A stretch of DNA of 64,000 bases from JBDTNL01 sp039933785 (lineage in GTDB: Bacteria; Acidobacteriota; Thermoanaerobaculia; Multivoradales; JAGPDF01), in NCBI GenBank assembly GCA_039933785.1, contig JBDTNL010000010.1, forward strand, positions 1 through 64,000, given 5' to 3'. The notes under the pieces are model-generated. The model saw nothing but the letters and a program-made list of their open reading frames with translations, had not been told where the DNA came from and did not search any database. A program made the translations under genes and the position numbers. Position 1 is the first letter of the stretch. Each line of letters opens with the position of its first letter. This document shows positions 51,022-59,092 of this stretch, in pieces.

Positions 51022-51805
51022 GGAAGGCGGCGATTATACGGGCAGCACAAGCGCAGGAACTGCCGCTACGGAGGATCTGCGCGGTCGCACGGTCCTGGTC
51101 ACGGGCGGCGCGCGGCGGGTGGGTGCCGCGATCGCTCGCCGGCTTGCGGCCCGTGGTGCTCGCGTCGCCATTCACTATCACTCGAGCGCGCGAGAAGCCG
51201 ACGCTCTGGTCGAAGAGCTTGGTCGAGGCGCCGCGTCCTTTCAGGCGGACCTCTCGAGCCCGACCGGCCCCGGAAATCTGTTGTCGCGATGCGCGGACGT
51301 TGGGCTGTCGCCGGACGCCATCGTCCAGTCCGCGGCTTCGTTCCTGAAGCTGCCCCTCGCCGAGACCACGGCGGAACAGTGGGACGCGGTGATGGCGATG
51401 AACTTGCGGGCGCTGTTTCTGCTGGCTCGAGACTACGGCGACCTTCGCGGGCCGCAGGGCGGGCAGATCGTGGCGATCGCGGACTCGGGGGCGCACGAGC
51501 TCTGGCCGGCCTATTTCGCGCACTGCGTGTCGAAGGCAGCGGTACTGTCGCTGGTCAGGGCCTTAGCCAAGGCGATGGCGCCGGGCTTCCGAGTGAATGC
51601 CGTGGTTCCTGGGCCGGTACTCGCGCCGGATGGCACGCCGGATTCACAACTCGCGGCGATAGCCGAACGGACGCTCCTGGGCCGCATGGGCGAGCCGCGC
51701 CATGTGGCCCAGGCGGTCGAGTTCCTCCTCACCTGCGACTATGCGACCGGTGCGGTCGTGGACATCACCGGCGGCGCCCACCTGTGGCGACGGCCAGGCG
51801 GCTGA
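51020..51805 (+). CDS. Pteridine-reductase-like SDR protein
   Basis: SDR protein, 261 aa. The cofactor loop TGGARRVG (residues 28-35) has the arginine typical of FolM/PTR1-type pteridine reductases. The active-site region is SGAHELWPAYFAHCVSKAA: Ser156 and Lys172 are present, but His168 sits where the catalytic Tyr normally lies. The gene is followed by a 6-pyruvoyl-tetrahydropterin-synthase homologue, supporting pterin chemistry. The ATG overlaps the lptFG start codon on the opposite strand. The first ~18 residues look disordered. Confidence 0.75.
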   Translation: MEGGDYTGSTSAGTAATEDLRGRTVLVTGGARRVGAAIARRLAARGARVAIHYHSSAREADALVEELGRGAASFQADLSSPTGPGNLLSRCADVGLSPDAIVQSAASFLKLPLAETTAEQWDAVMAMNLRALFLLARDYGDLRGPQGGQIVAIADSGAHELWPAYFAHCVSKAAVLSLVRALAKAMAPGFRVNAVVPGPVLAPDGTPDSQLAAIAERTLLGRMGEPRHVAQAVEFLLTCDYATGAVVDITGGAHLWRRPGG

Positions 51806-51835
51806 CGCCGCCCTGAAAGGGAAGGTCGATCCGAC

Positions 51836-52249
51836 ATGCCCGTTCGTCTCCTCAGGAGGTATCGCTTTAGCGCCAGTCACCTGTATCGCCGGTCGGCATG
51901 GTCGGAGGCCGAGAATCGCGAGCGCTTTGGGAAGTGCTCGAACCTGCCGGGGCACGGACACAACTACCGCCTCTGGGTTACGGTCGAAGGCGATGTCGAT
52001 CCGGCGACCGGGTTCGTCGTCGACCTCGGAGCCCTGGATCGGCTGGTGCAGGAGAAAGTCGTGGAGCGCCTCGACCATCAGCACATCAACCAGACGCTTC
52101 CCGAGTTTGCCGACGGAGCGCAGATCCCCAGCGGAGAAAACCTGGTCTCGTGGATTCGCGGCCAGCTCGAGGGCCAGCTCGCCGGGGGCACGCTGGCTGG
52201 GCTGAGGCTCGATGAGGATGAAGATCTGGGAGCCGAGTGGTCGAGGTGA
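51836..52249 (+). CDS. queD: 6-carboxy/6-pyruvoyl-tetrahydropterin synthase homologue
   Basis: Zinc enzyme of the QueD/PTPS family, which converts dihydroneopterin triphosphate in queuosine or pterin synthesis; 137 aa. The zinc ligands His15 (FSASH), His40 and His42 (GHGHNY) and the catalytic Cys34 (GKCSNLPG) are all present. LDHQHINQ and PSGENLVSWI complete the family pattern. The E-site glutamate region ends the protein. It begins 30 bases after the SDR gene. QueD is the more usual assignment than PTPS-II or -III, but this is not proven. Confidence 0.88.
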   Translation: MPVRLLRRYRFSASHLYRRSAWSEAENRERFGKCSNLPGHGHNYRLWVTVEGDVDPATGFVVDLGALDRLVQEKVVERLDHQHINQTLPEFADGAQIPSGENLVSWIRGQLEGQLAGGTLAGLRLDEDEDLGAEWSR

Positions 52250-52284
52250 GAGGTCTCCAGGCTGGCCAGTTCGCGCCCTACCCA

Positions 52285-52312
52285 GGGTCCGATAAGATAG
52301 ATTATGTAAACC
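52285..52312 (+). other. dif-like XerC/XerD recombination site
   Basis: A 28-base site with left arm GGGTCCGATAA, 6-base centre GATAGA and right arm TTATGTAAACC. Its right arm is within one base of the B. subtilis dif right arm as I remember it, and the CGATAA end of the left arm recalls actinobacterial dif. It is AT-rich inside a GC-rich chromosome and sits in the 113-base gap between convergent queD and parB. Not verified by any search. Confidence 0.5.
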
Positions 52313-52362
52313 TAATGACCTGGCGAGGTTAGAAAGCAGTTAGGTCCTGGCCTGCGACTTCC

Positions 52363-53232
52363 CTAATCCTTGGCGCTCTTGAGATTTGTGAGAATGGCTT
52401 CCAGTGCTTGGATCAGGTCGGTTCGTTCGACGCTGCTCTGCCGGAAGCTCAGGGCCAGGCTGTAGGTCTTATCCGGAGCTCGGAACTTGAACACGTAGGG
52501 CTTGCGGCGTGCGACACCGGTGGTTCCACGGCGTTGCGCGCGGGCCTCACGCCGAAGGTCCTCGCGGTTGAGCCCCTGCGTGGCGGCACGCTCAGCCAGG
52601 CTGAGCATGGTCGCCTCGTCGCCGCTCTTGAGAACTTCCAGCAGCGTGCTCTTCGACTGGATCCCCAGGGCTTGGACGGCGTCTCGAACCCGCGCCGGAA
52701 TCGCAAGAAGACTCAACGCCTCGGTGACGGTAGAACGGGACCGTCCCATGACCTCAGCGATCTGCTCGTGGGTGTACTCGTGTTGCTCCGCCAGCGATCG
52801 GTAGCCCTCGGCTTCCTCGAACGGCGTCAGGTCCTTGCGCTGGAGGTTCTCGATCAGGGCAATCTCGAGCGCCTCTTGATCGGTCACATCCATCTCGATC
52901 ACCGGCACTTCGAAGAGGCCTGCTTCGATCGACGCCCGATAGCGGCGTTCACCCGAGATGATGCGGTAGACCTTCCCAGAGTCCGTAGCTTGCCGGCGAA
53001 CCAGAAGTGGTTCGAGCACACCCTTGTCCCGAATCGAGCCCACCAGATCGCTCAGGTCGCCCATCGAAGTGCGCGGCTGGTTGGGGTCGGCCTCGATCGC
53101 AGACAGCGGCACGAACTTGCCGATGGCAGTTTCGTGACGCGCGGCGAGCTCCTCGACGAAGTGCGGGTCGTGGCGCATCTTGACCCGCAGCGGGAGGCCA
53201 CCACGGCGCTTGTTCGCAACGGGCTCAGACAC
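52363..53232 (-). CDS. parB: Chromosome partition protein ParB
   Basis: CTP-dependent DNA-clamp protein that binds parS sites and spreads, 289 aa. The N-terminal domain has DPNQPR and the GERRYRA CTP-binding box, with IENLQRKDLTPFEEAEGY. The central helix-turn-helix is EQIAEVMGRSRSTVTEALSLL. The C-terminal dimerisation domain is present, with a basic linker before it. It overlaps parA by 8 bases. Confidence 0.94.
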   Translation of the reverse strand: MSEPVANKRRGGLPLRVKMRHDPHFVEELAARHETAIGKFVPLSAIEADPNQPRTSMGDLSDLVGSIRDKGVLEPLLVRRQATDSGKVYRIISGERRYRASIEAGLFEVPVIEMDVTDQEALEIALIENLQRKDLTPFEEAEGYRSLAEQHEYTHEQIAEVMGRSRSTVTEALSLLAIPARVRDAVQALGIQSKSTLLEVLKSGDEATMLSLAERAATQGLNREDLRREARAQRRGTTGVARRKPYVFKFRAPDKTYSLALSFRQSSVERTDLIQALEAILTNLKSAKD

Positions 53233-53983
53233 GGCTCAGGACCTCCTCGGAAAGCTTGTAGTACTCATAGGCACCGGTCGAACGCGGCGCGAAGGTGAAG
53301 ATCGATTCACGGTAGGCCGGACTCTCTTCGAGCCGGACGCTCTTGGTGATGACGGTCTCGAAGAGCTTGTCGCCGAAGACGCGAGCGATCTGATCGTGAA
53401 TGTCTTTGGATAGCAACGTCCGCTTGTCGAACAGGGTGATCACCGCGCCGAGGATCTGCAACTGCGGGTTCGCACGGCCCTTGATCTTGTCGATCGTTTC
53501 CAGCAAGTCGTCCGTGCCTTCCAACGCAAAGTAGCTGGACTGAATCGGAATCAGCACATGGGTGCTGGCGACCAGCGCGTTGACGGTGATGATGCCGAGG
53601 GTCGGTGGCGTGTCGATTACGATGTATTCGAACTCGCCGCGCAGGGCGTCGATCTTGTCCTTCAGTCGATAGTGCGAGTCGAGCTCGCCGATCAACTTGG
53701 CCTCGATCTTCGCCAATGAAATGCTCGAGGGCGCGATCCAGAGCTCGGGCACTTTCTCGACCTGCAGGATGATGTCTTTGATCGTGACCGTGCTGTCGGT
53801 GATGGCGTCGAACATCGTTCGCTGGAGCGAGTGCACATCCAGGAACGACATCGAGCTATTGGCTTGCGGGTCGAGATCGATGAGTAGGGTACGCAGACCC
53901 TTTGACGCCAGGGCCGCGGCGAGATTGATCGCGGTGGTGGTCTTCCCCACTCCGCCCTTCTGATTTGTGATGGCCAGGATCAT
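53225..53983 (-). CDS. parA: Chromosome partition ATPase ParA
   Basis: Deviant Walker ATPase of the ParA/Soj type, 252 aa. The Walker A box KGGVGKTT is at residues 9-16, LIDLDPQANSS follows (Walker A'), and YIVIDTPPTLG is Walker B. It lacks an N-terminal DNA-binding extension, so it is of the chromosomal type (ParA-Ia long forms have one). It forms an operon with parB, with its own promoter directly upstream. Confidence 0.95.
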   Translation of the reverse strand: MILAITNQKGGVGKTTTAINLAAALASKGLRTLLIDLDPQANSSMSFLDVHSLQRTMFDAITDSTVTIKDIILQVEKVPELWIAPSSISLAKIEAKLIGELDSHYRLKDKIDALRGEFEYIVIDTPPTLGIITVNALVASTHVLIPIQSSYFALEGTDDLLETIDKIKGRANPQLQILGAVITLFDKRTLLSKDIHDQIARVFGDKLFETVITKSVRLEESPAYRESIFTFAPRSTGAYEYYKLSEEVLSRV

Positions 53984-53994
53984 GGATAGATCGC

Positions 53995-54023
53995 AGTCTA
54001 GGGAAGTGCGAGCGGCCGGTCAA
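53995..54023 (-). promoter_or_regulatory. Sigma-70 promoter of parAB
   Basis: Minus strand -35 TTGACC (54023-54018), a 17-base spacer and -10 TAGACT (54000-53995). The predicted start is about 5 bases before the parA ATG (53983), so the mRNA would be almost leaderless. Confidence 0.65.
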
Positions 54024-54031
54024 CCCTGCAA

Positions 54032-54047
54032 TGTCGGCCGGCCGACA
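54032..54047. promoter_or_regulatory. Perfect 16-bp palindrome upstream of parA (possible operator or parS-like site)
   Basis: TGTCGGCCGGCCGACA is self-complementary over all 16 bases and begins 9 bases upstream of the parA -35 box. It shares length and TGT...ACA ends with the parS consensus TGTTTCACGTGAAACA but not its centre. Autoregulation by ParB or ParA is one possible use. Confidence 0.5.
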
Positions 54048-54062
54048 AACGGCTTAATATGC

Positions 54063-54085
54063 TAAAAACAAGGCACTTAGTGCCC
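54063..54085 (-). terminator. Rho-independent terminator after the bifunctional nuclease gene
   Basis: Stem GGCAC/GTGCC (54072-54076 with 54080-54084) followed on the minus strand by TTGTTTTT. It lies just after the stop at 54090, closing the long minus-strand operon block and separating it from parA. Confidence 0.75.
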
Positions 54086-54089
54086 TGTG

Positions 54090-54593
54090 CTACATCGTGT
54101 ACTTGCCGAGATCGTCGGGGCCGATTTCTTCGAGCCACTTGCGAACCTTCTCTTCGTCGTTCGCCGGTTCAGCGGCCAGTTCTGCCGCCTTCGCCTTCTC
54201 GAGCACCTGACGGTTGACGAAGATTCCGGCGCCCGTGCGAAGCGCGAGCGCTAGCGCGTCGCTCGGGCGGGCGTCGAGCGCCATGTCGCCCTGCGGAGTC
54301 TTGAGCTCGATCGTGGCGAAGTAGGTGCTCTCTTGAAGGTCCCGAATGACCACCCGAGACACGGTTCCGCCAAGCTGCTCGATGGCGCTGCGCAGAAGAT
54401 CGTGCGTCATCGGTCGCGGAGTTTCGACACCCTCGAGGCGTAGCGCGATTGCGTTCGCTTCGAAGAGGCCGATCCAGATCGGCAACAGAAGGTGGTTCTC
54501 GGAGTCCCGCAGGATCACGATCGGCACGTTCGAGGTTGGATCGAGCAGAATCCCCTTGATCTCCATGCGGACTTGCTCAGTCGCGTCGGTCAT
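54090..54593 (-). CDS. Bifunctional nuclease domain protein (DUF151)
   Basis: Small protein of the bifunctional nuclease (BFN/DUF151) family, 167 aa. Motifs: ILLDPTSNVPIVILRDSE, LPIWIGLFEANAIALRLEG and the conserved DARPSDALALALRTGAGIFV. Members have nuclease activity on RNA and DNA in plants and are common but poorly characterised in bacteria. The start overlaps the miaB stop (TGATG). The acidic/lysine-rich tail after the domain is not conserved, as far as I know. Confidence 0.85.
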   Translation of the reverse strand: MTDATEQVRMEIKGILLDPTSNVPIVILRDSENHLLLPIWIGLFEANAIALRLEGVETPRPMTHDLLRSAIEQLGGTVSRVVIRDLQESTYFATIELKTPQGDMALDARPSDALALALRTGAGIFVNRQVLEKAKAAELAAEPANDEEKVRKWLEEIGPDDLGKYTM

Positions 54594-55930
54594 CAGGGGA
54601 TAGAGACTTCCTGTCCGAGGAGGCTGTGCGGCATGGCTCGTTCGATCACGATTTGAGCCAACTGTCCGATTCGTGGCGAGGCGCTCGCGTTGGCCGGAAA
54701 GTGCACGATGCGATGGCAGGGACTCCGGCCGGTAAGCGTGCCGGCCTGCCGGCCCCAACCGGTCACGAGGACCTCGAGCGTCGCGCCGACGAGCTCTTCG
54801 TTGAGCTCGAGCTGGATTGCGTTCTGCACGTCGAAAAGCTCTTGCAAGCGACGGGATGACTCCACGTCCTCAACTCCGTCTCCGAGCTTGAGTGCCGCCG
54901 TACCCGGACGCGGTGAGTACTTGAACGCGAACAGGGTAGCAAACCGGCACTCGGTGATGAGATCCAGGCTCGCCTGGTGATCCTCCAGGGTCTCACCCGG
55001 GAAACCGACGATGAAGTCGGTCGAGATCGCGAGCCCTTCCCGCACCGCCCTTAGATCGCGAACCAGCTGGCGAAACTCGTCGACGCTGTAGCCGCGTCCC
55101 ATGCGCCGCAGAACTCGGTCGGAGCCCGACTGCACAGGCAGGTGAATGAAGGGGCAGATGTTCGCGTGGGCGCCCACCTGCTCCACCATACGGGGCGTGA
55201 AGTCCCTTGGGTACGAGGTCAGAAAGCGGAGCCGGCGCAGGCCCGACATCGGGGCGATGGCGGCGAGCAGATCGGCAAAGTCGAGGTCGAGCTCGGGGTC
55301 GCGCCAGTGGTTCACTGTCTGTCCGAGGAGCTCGATCTCGAGGAATCCGTAGTCGAGCAGGTGGCGAACCTCGGCCAGGATGTCCCGCAAGGATCGGCTG
55401 CGCTCGGGACCCCGGGTCGTAGGGACGATGCAGAAGGTGCAGCGTTTGTTGCAGCCCTCGATCAGCGTGACCATGCCCTTGTGCGAGCCATCGCGGGACA
55501 CGGCATCGATGTCGAACTCGCGGTGCTCCGGGAAGCCGGTTGCCAGGACCCGTTCTCCAGCCTCACGGCGGGCCAGGATCGAACGCAGCTCCCCTACTCG
55601 CGCCGGCCCCAGAACGAAGTCCAGATCCGGAACCCGGTCGAGCGCCCGCTGCCCTTCCTGCTGGGCCACGCAACCGCAGAGCCCGATTCGAAGACTGGGG
55701 CGGTCCTTCTTGAATAGGCGATATTCGCCCAACCGGCTGTAGACCTTCTGCGCGGCCTTCTCCCGCACGCTGCAGGAGTTGAGCAGGATCACGTCGGCCT
55801 CGAGCGGCTCATGCGTCGGCAGGAGACCGTCCTGCATGAGCTGCCCCGCCATACGCTGGCTGTCGAGCTCGTTCATCTGACAGCCCCAGGTTTCGAGGAA
55901 ATAGCGCCGCGCACCGGTGGGGTCACTCAT
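54593..55930 (-). CDS. miaB: tRNA-2-methylthio-N6-dimethylallyladenosine synthase
   Basis: Radical SAM methylthiotransferase that converts i6A37 to ms2i6A37, using the MiaA product. At 445 aa it has the N-terminal UPF0004 domain with cluster cysteines Cys17 (TWGCQMN), Cys53 (NSCSVRE) and Cys87 (LCGCVAQ). The radical SAM motif is Cys160-x3-Cys164-x2-Cys167 (EGCNKRCTFCIVP), and a C-terminal TRAM domain follows. It is of the MiaB type and not RimO by overall layout. It precedes the BFN gene in the operon. Confidence 0.94.
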   Translation of the reverse strand: MSDPTGARRYFLETWGCQMNELDSQRMAGQLMQDGLLPTHEPLEADVILLNSCSVREKAAQKVYSRLGEYRLFKKDRPSLRIGLCGCVAQQEGQRALDRVPDLDFVLGPARVGELRSILARREAGERVLATGFPEHREFDIDAVSRDGSHKGMVTLIEGCNKRCTFCIVPTTRGPERSRSLRDILAEVRHLLDYGFLEIELLGQTVNHWRDPELDLDFADLLAAIAPMSGLRRLRFLTSYPRDFTPRMVEQVGAHANICPFIHLPVQSGSDRVLRRMGRGYSVDEFRQLVRDLRAVREGLAISTDFIVGFPGETLEDHQASLDLITECRFATLFAFKYSPRPGTAALKLGDGVEDVESSRRLQELFDVQNAIQLELNEELVGATLEVLVTGWGRQAGTLTGRSPCHRIVHFPANASASPRIGQLAQIVIERAMPHSLLGQEVSIP

Positions 55931-55937
55931 GGGTGGC

Positions 55938-56723
55938 TCATCGGTGGGGCGGCGGCTCCTGCGAGACCGGCTGGATCACCTTGGGTTCGCCGGGCTCGTT
56001 GGGCTTCAGCTTGACGACTTCCTGGGCGGGCTCAAGGTCGATGCCCTCTTCGAGCCACGCCGGATAGGCCCCGCCTCGCTGTCCCTCGTCCGTGAACGTC
56101 TCCAGGTCTTTCTTTGCCTGCTCGATGCCACGGCGAGACTCGTCGAGCTTTTCGAGGGCGCGGTCCCACTCGGGCTTGATGCGGCCGTCGCGCACGTAAG
56201 GATCGTCTTCGGCGTAAAACGCCGTGCGCAGCTTCTCGACGCTCTTCTGCTGGATCTTCACTTGGTCCGCGGCGTCGTGCCACCGCTGCCGGATCTCCAG
56301 CCCGCGCGTGCGCCAGTAGGATTCGTCGTGCCCATCGGTCGCCGTCGGGGTCGGAGGAGGCATCTTGGCCGCTGTCGACTCGGGAGCTTTGGCCGTCGTC
56401 ACCTGACCCTTGGCCGCGTACTGCGACAGGTTCTTGTCGTTGATCACGACTCCAGGCTTGTCCATGGTCCGGCGGCGCTCCTTCTCCGCCCGCCCGGCCT
56501 CCGCGAGAGTGGGAGCCTTACTGTCCTCTTCGCCCTTGTCGACCACGATCACGGTGTCGGTCTTGACCGGCGCGGCAGGGGCTGGATCGCTCGGAGGAGG
56601 GGGGTCTGGAGCCTGCTGCGACACGGCTTGAGGAGGCATCTGTTTGGGCTGCGGCGGTGGGCCGCAAGAGACCAGGAATCCGGTCCCCACGATCCATAGA
56701 CCCCAGTGTCTACGATCGGCCAT
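55938..56723 (-). CDS. Proline-rich lipoprotein of unknown function
   Basis: Not recognised. A signal peptide ends in the lipobox-like GFLVSC (Cys20). A long Pro/Ala/Gln-rich segment (residues 21-120) follows, looking disordered. Then a helical charged domain (HDESYWRTRGLEIRQRW, about 130-210) with a coiled-coil pattern, and a Pro-rich end. GGAGGA precedes the ATG by 5 bases. The start overlaps the cupin gene by 14 bases. It could span the periplasm; no enzymatic motif is visible. Confidence 0.72.
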   Translation of the reverse strand: MADRRHWGLWIVGTGFLVSCGPPPQPKQMPPQAVSQQAPDPPPPSDPAPAAPVKTDTVIVVDKGEEDSKAPTLAEAGRAEKERRRTMDKPGVVINDKNLSQYAAKGQVTTAKAPESTAAKMPPPTPTATDGHDESYWRTRGLEIRQRWHDAADQVKIQQKSVEKLRTAFYAEDDPYVRDGRIKPEWDRALEKLDESRRGIEQAKKDLETFTDEGQRGGAYPAWLEEGIDLEPAQEVVKLKPNEPGEPKVIQPVSQEPPPHR

Positions 56724-57063
56724 ATCGATCCTCCAAGCGCACGACGTCGTCGAGCTCGGGGCTCGAGACCTCGATGAACTCGCAGCCCGACGGCCCGGCG
56801 ATCATTCGGTGGTGCACGCCGGGACGCACGTGGTACGACTCGCCCGTCAGCAGGTGGTGGCTGGTGAGCCTTCCGTCTTCCTGGACCTGGAACTCGACGT
56901 CTCCACTCGCCAGGTAGAGGGTTTCATCTTTGCGCTCGTGGTACTGGAGGGAGAGGGCGTGGCCCGCATTTACGTGGAGAATCTTTCCTGCATAGCGGTC
57001 CGTGTGGGCGAAAATCAACTCGTATCCCCACGGTTTCTCCACTTTCTTTACTACTTGACGCAC
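56710..57063 (-). CDS. Cupin, mannose-6-phosphate isomerase type II-like
   Basis: Single-domain cupin, 117 aa, resembling the C-terminal domain of phosphomannose isomerase/GDP-mannose pyrophosphorylase: KPWGYELIFAHTDRYAGKILHV, SLQYHERKDETLYLASG and the metal-ligand histidines in QYHERKDE plus HRMIAG. The GTG start has AGGAGGAC upstream. It follows ptsI by 12 bases in the same direction. Its substrate is unknown; a sugar-phosphate link to the PTS is an inference. Confidence 0.82.
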   Translation of the reverse strand: MRQVVKKVEKPWGYELIFAHTDRYAGKILHVNAGHALSLQYHERKDETLYLASGDVEFQVQEDGRLTSHHLLTGESYHVRPGVHHRMIAGPSGCEFIEVSSPELDDVVRLEDRYGRS

Positions 57064-57074
57064 CAGTCGTCCTC

Positions 57075-58826
57075 CTAGGCCGTGACTCCGTCGAGGTAGT
57101 GCCGCAATCGACTCTCCACCTCAGCGGCGGTCGGCAAGTTCACGCATTCAAGCGCCAACGCTTGGAGCTCGTCGACGCGCAGCCCACGAATCAAAGCCTT
57201 GATGTGCGGCACGGCGCGAGGGCTCATGGAGAGCCGCCGGATGCCAAGACCGAGGAGCAAGGGGACGAATCGTGCATCCGCCGCCATTTCTCCGCACACG
57301 CCGATCGGGATCCCCGCCTCGCGGGCGCTACTCGTGCAAAAGCGTAGCATGCGCAACAGCGCCGGATGCAGCGGCTGATAGAGGTCGGTGACCTCTTCGT
57401 TGTTGCGGTCGACCGCCATCGAGTACTGGATCAGGTCGTTCGTGCCGATCGAGAAAAAATCGACCTCGCGCGCCAACAGATCGGCGATGACCGCCGCCGA
57501 GGGAACCTCGATCATGACCCCGATTTTCAGGTCCCGGCGAAACGGCTTGCCCTCGGCCTCGAGCTCGGACATCACCGAGGCCGCGAAGGCGCGAAACTTT
57601 CGCACTTCGTCGAGCGTGCTGACCAGGGGCAACATCACCCAGATCTCGCCATACACGCTGGCGCGGAAGAGTCCACGCAACTGAGTGCGAAACACCCCGG
57701 GCCGGGCGAGTGTGAGCCGGATGCCGCGCAGGCCCAGGACCGGGTTCTCCTCGCGCGTGTCCATCACTTCTCGGGCGAGCTTGCGTCCACCGAGGTCGTA
57801 CGTGCGGATGATCGCCGGCAGCGGCGCGCAGGCTTCCGCGAGTTGGCGATAGATGTTCATGTGGTCCTCTTCGGTGGGCAGTCGCGGGCTCATCTCGATG
57901 TACAAGAACTCGCTGCGATAGAGCCCTACGCCCTGGGCGCCGAAGGTGGCGGCCTGATCGATTTCCTCGGGGAGGTCGATGTTGGCTTGCAGGGTGATCT
58001 CGACGCCGTCGAGCGAGCGCGCCGGGAGGCTGCAGGTCGCCAGAAGATCGGCTTCCCGGCTCCGCAGCGCGTCGCGCCGGGAGCTGTAGTCCGCCAGTGC
58101 CTCGGGCGTCGGGTGCAGGATGAACTCCCCGCTCTCGCCGTCGACGATCACCGGGTCCTCGTCGGTGACCGTATCCACGACCCCCTTCAAGCCGGTCACC
58201 AGAGGGATGTTCAAGGAGTGCGCGATGATCGTGGTGTGCGAGGTCCGTCCACCGGACTCGACCGCCAGGCCGATCACTCGTTGACGGCCCAAACGGACGG
58301 CATCTGATGGCGTGAGGTCGTCCGCGACAATGATCACGTCCTCATCGAGCTCCGCCAACTCGTGGTGGGCGATGCCCTGGAGCATCCGCAGAAGGTAGCG
58401 CCCGACGTCGCGCAAGTCCTCGGCGCGCTCGCGCATGCGCGGATCGTCGAGCTGGTTGAATCGTTCGATGAGCTCCTCAGTGGTGCGGTGTACGACCCAT
58501 TCGGCGTTGGCGTGTTCGCTTCGAATCCGCCCGACGATGCGCTCAACGAAGGCCTGGTCGGCGAGCATGAGGACGTGGGCGTCGAAGATCTCGGCGAGCT
58601 CCTGGCCGAGCTCCTCGACGACGCCGGACTGGGTGCGGCGAATCTCCTGCTCGGTGCGCCGCACCGCCTCGCGCAGGCGCTCGACTTCGGCGTCGAGCTC
58701 TCCGTCGGCGATCGGAAAGCGGTAGATCTCGACCGCCCGCGTTACCATGCAGACCGCACGGCCAACGGCGATGCCACCGGCGGCAGCCAGGCCCTGACGA
58801 ACTTGCATCTCGGCTCGCGGCATCAT
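57075..58826 (-). CDS. ptsI: Phosphotransferase system enzyme I
   Basis: Transfers phosphate from phosphoenolpyruvate to HPr, 583 aa. The phosphorylated histidine is His197 (GGRTSHTTI). The C-terminal PEP-binding TIM barrel includes GVGLYRSEFLY, the PEP-site ENPVLGLRGIRL, IGTNDLIQYSMAVDR and the catalytic Cys511 (GVCGEMA). There is no GAF domain, so it is ordinary EI and not PtsP. It starts within the HPr stop (TGATG). Confidence 0.96.
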   Translation of the reverse strand: MMPRAEMQVRQGLAAAGGIAVGRAVCMVTRAVEIYRFPIADGELDAEVERLREAVRRTEQEIRRTQSGVVEELGQELAEIFDAHVLMLADQAFVERIVGRIRSEHANAEWVVHRTTEELIERFNQLDDPRMRERAEDLRDVGRYLLRMLQGIAHHELAELDEDVIIVADDLTPSDAVRLGRQRVIGLAVESGGRTSHTTIIAHSLNIPLVTGLKGVVDTVTDEDPVIVDGESGEFILHPTPEALADYSSRRDALRSREADLLATCSLPARSLDGVEITLQANIDLPEEIDQAATFGAQGVGLYRSEFLYIEMSPRLPTEEDHMNIYRQLAEACAPLPAIIRTYDLGGRKLAREVMDTREENPVLGLRGIRLTLARPGVFRTQLRGLFRASVYGEIWVMLPLVSTLDEVRKFRAFAASVMSELEAEGKPFRRDLKIGVMIEVPSAAVIADLLAREVDFFSIGTNDLIQYSMAVDRNNEEVTDLYQPLHPALLRMLRFCTSSAREAGIPIGVCGEMAADARFVPLLLGLGIRRLSMSPRAVPHIKALIRGLRVDELQALALECVNLPTAAEVESRLRHYLDGVTA

Positions 58827-59092
58827 TCCCCCTCGCCGAATCGTCCGGCGATCAGCCCGCAGACGCTGTCCATCGCCGCCGCTTCGTCCTCGCCTTCGGT
58901 TCGCAAGATCACCTTGCTGCCCTGAGCGGCAGCCAGTAGGAGTAAGCCGAGGATGCTCTTGGCGTCCACTTCCTCACCGTCCTTGATTAGCGTGACCCGG
59001 CTGCGGAAGGAGCCCGCCGTATGCACCAGCTTGGCCGCCGCGCGGGCGTGCAGGCCGAGGCGATTGACGATCTCCACTTTGCGTTCGATCAC
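58823..59092 (-). CDS. ptsH: Phosphocarrier protein HPr
   Basis: Small phosphocarrier, 89 aa from GTG 59092 that overlaps the EIIA stop (GTGA). The PEP-dependent site is His15 in GLHARAAAKL. A serine in the KSILGLLLL context matches Ser46, the regulatory site phosphorylated by HprK, whose gene is three places upstream. A longer frame into the EIIA gene is not used. The fold follows the family pattern throughout. Confidence 0.95.
   Translation of the reverse strand: MIERKVEIVNRLGLHARAAAKLVHTAGSFRSRVTLIKDGEEVDAKSILGLLLLAAAQGSKVILRTEGEDEAAAMDSVCGLIAGRFGEGE

Noticed and set aside
52250..54089. Canonical parS near parAB
   Set aside because: No TGTTTCACGTGAAACA-like sequence was found there or at the CACGTG sites noted elsewhere, which lie in coding regions without the flanking arms.
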